NCBI GenBank assembly: GCA_937868205.1
Contig: CALMMC010000141.1
Coordinates: forward strand, 1 to 13,977
DNA length: 13,977 nt
Origin: JAAZPG01 sp012797375
GTDB lineage: Bacteria; Acidobacteriota; Aminicenantia; Aminicenantales; UBA4085
Reading direction: 5' to 3'
Shown here: piece after piece, positions 11,561 to 13,977 of the stretch
Numbering within the stretch: position 1 is the stretch's first letter
How the letters are laid out: each line of letters starts with the position of its first letter
Translations under genes and position numbers: made by a program
Notes under the pieces: generated by a model
What the model was told of the DNA's origin: nothing
Database searches by the model: none
The model's input: only the letters and a program-made list of their open reading frames with translations

Positions 11561-13977
11561 ATGGCCGTCAGGCGCTGTCCTTATTGCAAGGCAATCATCG
11601 ACGAGTCGCAGAAATACTGCAATAACTGCGGAACCCAGCTTCTTTTCTCCGACGAGGAGGGCGAGGAGCCCATCAAGGGGGAGAAAATCGTCGACGAGGA
11701 CTTTCCCGAAACGGGCGGCCTCGATGAGCCTCCCGAGCTCATCGACGAGCCGAGGGACGAGGTTGATCTCGACGCGGAGCCGGGCGAGGAGCGGCGGGAA
11801 ATCGACCTTGAAAAGGTCATCGAGGGAGAAGAGGAAATCGAGGACGAGGCGGCCGCCGAGGATCAATCTTTCGTTGATTTGCGGGAAGCCGAACCCGAGG
11901 AAAGCCTCCCCCGAGCGGTTCCCGGGAAGACGCCTGTCATCAAGCTGGAGACGGACGCGACGGGCGGTTTTTCCGAGAACGAAATCAAGTTCCCCCTGAA
12001 ATTCGAAACGGGCGAGCTTGAGATCCCCATGCCCTCCCATCCGTCGTTCCTTTCGAAAAAATCGGCCTCGGCCAAGGAGAAGAGCGTCGACCTCTCCCGG
12101 ATTCCGCCGGGCCGGAGGGACCACGACACCAAATTCGAAATCGCCCGGCTGATCGCCGATTTTGAGCAGCGGCGGCGCAATTATACGGCCGAGCTCGGGA
12201 TCGAGGCGGCCGAGGCCTTCCCCCGGATTCCGTCGGGACGGAGGGGGCGCGACGCGAAATCCGAAATCACCCGCTTGATCGCCGATTTCGAGAAGCGGTG
12301 GCGCGACTTCACCACGGAGATCGGGACGGAGGCGGCCGGCGGCCCCTCCCGGATTCCCTCGGGCGGGAAGGACCGCGACACGGAAATCGAAATCACCCGC
12401 CTGATCGCCGACTTCGAGCGGCAGTGGCGCGACGTTTCATCGGAGATCGGGACGGAGGCGGCGGATGCCCTTTCCCGGATTCCCTCGGGCGGGAAGGATC
12501 GGGACTCGAAAATCGAAATCACCCGCCTGATCGCCGATTTCGAACGGCAGTGGCGCGACTTTACCTTGGAGCTCAGGACGAAAGCCGCCGGCGCCGCTTT
12601 CCGGGTTCCCCCGGGCGGGCGGGATCGCGACGCGAAATCCGAAATCACCGGACTGATCGTCGATTTTGAGAAGCGGTGGCGGAACTATGCTGCCGAGTGC
12701 GGGGCCGAGGCGGCCGATGACCGGGCTTCAAGGGGAGGAGAAGCCGCCGAGGAGCCGGTCGTCCCTCCAAGGAGGGCGGAAGTCGGCGCTCCGCCGGCCG
12801 GCGGACAGATCGAAAAGGAAGTCGAAGCGCCCCGGGCGGAGCCGGCGGGGGATTCCGCCGCGGAATACGAATTCGGCCGTCCGGACGAAGCCTCGGCTCC
12901 CCCGGCCGAGGAGACGCCGGAGGAGGAGCCGTCTTCAACCGATGACCGTCTGCCGTTCCTGGCCGGAAGCTTGAAAAAAGCGATCGCCGAGGGACTGACC
13001 GCCGGCTCGGAGGCGGATGACGGCACGCGGCACCCCGTTTTTACCACGAGGGATCTTGAAGAGGAAATCGGACCGCCGAAGCCGCCGAGTCCGCCTCTCG
13101 TGGAAAAGGATCTCATCATCGAGGAGCGAAGCGTCGAAGACGTCGCCGCGGAAGCGGCGGAGGACGCCGGTCTTGTCCCCGAGGAAGCAGCCGTCGCCGA
13201 GGCGGAAACCGCCGGCGAAAAGCCGGCCGAGATGTCCGGGTTTCTTCAAACCGGGGAGGAGGCCCTCCGTTCGGGCCCGGTACGGGAAACGGCCGAGCCG
13301 GACTGGGAATCGGGCAAGACTTCAGTCGCCCTGGAAACGTTTTTTCCTCCGGCGCCTGAGGGAAAGCCGGAGGAAAAACTCTTCGATACGGAAGACGCAT
13401 TCGCGCCGCTTTCGACGATAGGGTTGCCGGAGTCGGTGCCTTCCGTCTCGCCGCCCCTGTCTTTTGAAATCCCGGTCTCTGAGGACGAGATCGAGCGGGA
13501 GCTCGAGGCGATCGCTCCGCGCCGACAGCCCGAAATTCCGGAAAATCGTCGTCCGGAATCCCCCGCCGTTGAGGTCGAGGAAGAAGCCCGGGGCGGATCC
13601 TTTCTCGAGGAAGCGGGAGAGAAGGAATCCGAACAGGCCCCCGCCGTCCCGGAAATCGGGGAAGCGAAGGCGCCCGCGCGCGCGCCGGTCGTCCGGCTGG
13701 GATTTTTCCGGCGGATCAAAGCAACGATTTTCGACCTGCTGGTCGTCGGGCTTTTCTGGGTGGTCGCGACCGTCCTGGCCGCCCATTTCATGTCGACGCC
13801 GGTTCTCGACCTGATCGCCACGGCCGCCGGACCGCTGGCGATCCTCTACGCCGTCCTACCCGGGGTGTATCTTTTCCTATTCCTTTTGTTTTTTCGAGAG
13901 ACGCCCGGAGGGCGGCTGGTGACCTTTGGTTTATACACATCTCCTTGCCCACGCGACCATTGTTGTCCTCGATTGCC
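11561..13977 (+). CDS. Zinc-ribbon / 42-residue-repeat / RDD membrane protein, 3' truncated
   Basis: An ORF open from the ATG at 11561 to the window end without a stop (about 805 codons). Residues 6-23 form a zinc ribbon: C6-x2-C9-x10-C20-x2-C23. Residues about 30-175 are a strongly acidic linker rich in E and D. Residues 179-388 are five tandem 42-residue repeats, predicted largely helical. Residues about 389-700 are a second E/P/A-rich low-complexity linker. From about 712 begins an RDD-type membrane domain: RRIKATIFDLLVVGLFWVVA with R718 and D725, a second hydrophobic stretch (about 755-778) and RETPGGRLV. The remaining RDD segment is missing. The last ~18 codons are sequencing adapter and not protein. 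The gene has its own promoter (11513-11541) and AGGA at 11548. An ORF search that requires a stop would miss it. Zinc-ribbon plus RDD pairing is known in small proteins; this long repeat form I do not recognise. Function unknown, probably anchored in the inner membrane. Confidence 0.88.
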   Translation, partial: MAVRRCPYCKAIIDESQKYCNNCGTQLLFSDEEGEEPIKGEKIVDEDFPETGGLDEPPELIDEPRDEVDLDAEPGEERREIDLEKVIEGEEEIEDEAAAEDQSFVDLREAEPEESLPRAVPGKTPVIKLETDATGGFSENEIKFPLKFETGELEIPMPSHPSFLSKKSASAKEKSVDLSRIPPGRRDHDTKFEIARLIADFEQRRRNYTAELGIEAAEAFPRIPSGRRGRDAKSEITRLIADFEKRWRDFTTEIGTEAAGGPSRIPSGGKDRDTEIEITRLIADFERQWRDVSSEIGTEAADALSRIPSGGKDRDSKIEITRLIADFERQWRDFTLELRTKAAGAAFRVPPGGRDRDAKSEITGLIVDFEKRWRNYAAECGAEAADDRASRGGEAAEEPVVPPRRAEVGAPPAGGQIEKEVEAPRAEPAGDSAAEYEFGRPDEASAPPAEETPEEEPSSTDDRLPFLAGSLKKAIAEGLTAGSEADDGTRHPVFTTRDLEEEIGPPKPPSPPLVEKDLIIEERSVEDVAAEAAEDAGLVPEEAAVAEAETAGEKPAEMSGFLQTGEEALRSGPVRETAEPDWESGKTSVALETFFPPAPEGKPEEKLFDTEDAFAPLSTIGLPESVPSVSPPLSFEIPVSEDEIERELEAIAPRRQPEIPENRRPESPAVEVEEEARGGSFLEEAGEKESEQAPAVPEIGEAKAPARAPVVRLGFFRRIKATIFDLLVVGLFWVVATVLAAHFMSTPVLDLIATAAGPLAILYAVLPGVYLFLFLLFFRETPGGRLVTFGLYTSPCPRDHCCPRL
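12095..12724 (+). repeat. Five in-frame 126-bp tandem repeats (42 residues each)
   Basis: Units start at 12095, 12221, 12347, 12473 and 12599 with no gaps. The consensus begins SRIPSGGKDRD and continues EITRLIADFEKRWRDF, then AEIGTEAA. Units 3 and 4 share 32 of 42 residues, suggesting the most recent duplication. Spacing of I, L, I, F, W, F and I is every 3-4 residues, as in an amphipathic or coiled-coil helix. Confidence 0.93.
13924..13977 (+). other. Nextera/Illumina adapter read-through (artefact)
   Basis: TTATACACATCTCC (13931-13944) matches the Tn5 mosaic-end/Nextera read-2 adapter exactly. The next 13 bases match 10 of 13, giving 24 of 27 in total. An 8-base stretch where the i7 index would sit follows (13958-13965). 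The last 12 bases match 8 of 12 with the start of the Illumina P7 tail. The bases from about 13924 are a poorer match to the beginning of the mosaic end. This is library adapter with errors, so the biological sequence ends near 13920. Confidence 0.88.

Noticed and set aside
12181..12648. 155-codon minus-strand ORF over the repeat array
   Set aside because: It is the antisense of the 42-residue repeats; its own repeats only mirror them.
12095..12724. CRISPR-like or satellite array
   Set aside because: The 126-bp units are in frame, diverge at codon level and encode conserved residues, with no spacer pattern. This is a protein repeat.
13924..13977. A real Tn5/IS50 transposon end
   Set aside because: The match is to the engineered mosaic end plus the Nextera read-2 tail and P7-like bases. 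Natural IS50 inside and outside ends differ from this, so library adapter is the better explanation.

Overview
The window looks like a chromosomal contig end from an uncultivated, GC-rich, Gram-negative bacterium. The best fit is the Acidobacteriota / Candidatus Aminicenantes group. I infer this from an Oar-like TonB-dependent receptor with an N-terminal carboxypeptidase-regulatory domain, a GWxTD-domain protein, secreted TPR proteins, and consistent GGAGG ribosome-binding sites. The taxonomic placement rests on gene style, not on a marker gene.

Left part (about 105-4296), all on the minus strand. Read in the direction of transcription it contains: a secreted protein that looks like a TIM barrel (3355-4296); a 21-codon flavodoxin-like remnant (3204-3269); an intact flavodoxin-domain protein (2705-3184); an ECF-type sigma factor with a long C-terminal tail (1784-2635); and a tightly coupled trio. 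The trio is an unrecognised 97-codon ORF, a QueG-like double [4Fe-4S] protein and an ABM-type small enzyme. Its members overlap by ATGA, and each has GGAGG 7 nt before its ATG. Flavodoxin, iron-sulfur protein and ABM enzyme suggest a redox theme, but no shared pathway can be proven.

Middle part (4575-11133): a strong UUCG-loop terminator (4575-4612) ends a 934-residue TonB-dependent receptor (4644-7448). Upstream of the receptor is a 522-bp gene-free region holding a strikingly AT-rich island with several palindromes. Then come a secreted regulatory-domain/TPR protein on the minus strand (7971-8936) and, divergently across 121 bp, a 691-residue GWxTD/TPR protein on the plus strand (9058-11133). 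These look like envelope or secreted-protein functions.

Right part (11276-13977): tRNA-Val(CAC) on the minus strand, then a near-consensus promoter driving a very large plus-strand ORF from 11561 that never meets a stop before the window ends. Its product has a CxxC zinc ribbon, a very acidic linker, five exact 42-residue tandem repeats, a second low-complexity linker and the start of an RDD-type membrane domain. The last ~54 bases closely match the Illumina Nextera read-through adapter. The contig end, and the last ~18 residues of that ORF, are therefore almost certainly artefact.

I see no CRISPR array, insertion sequence, phage gene or rRNA. The most unusual biological object is the zinc-ribbon / 5x42 repeat / RDD protein.
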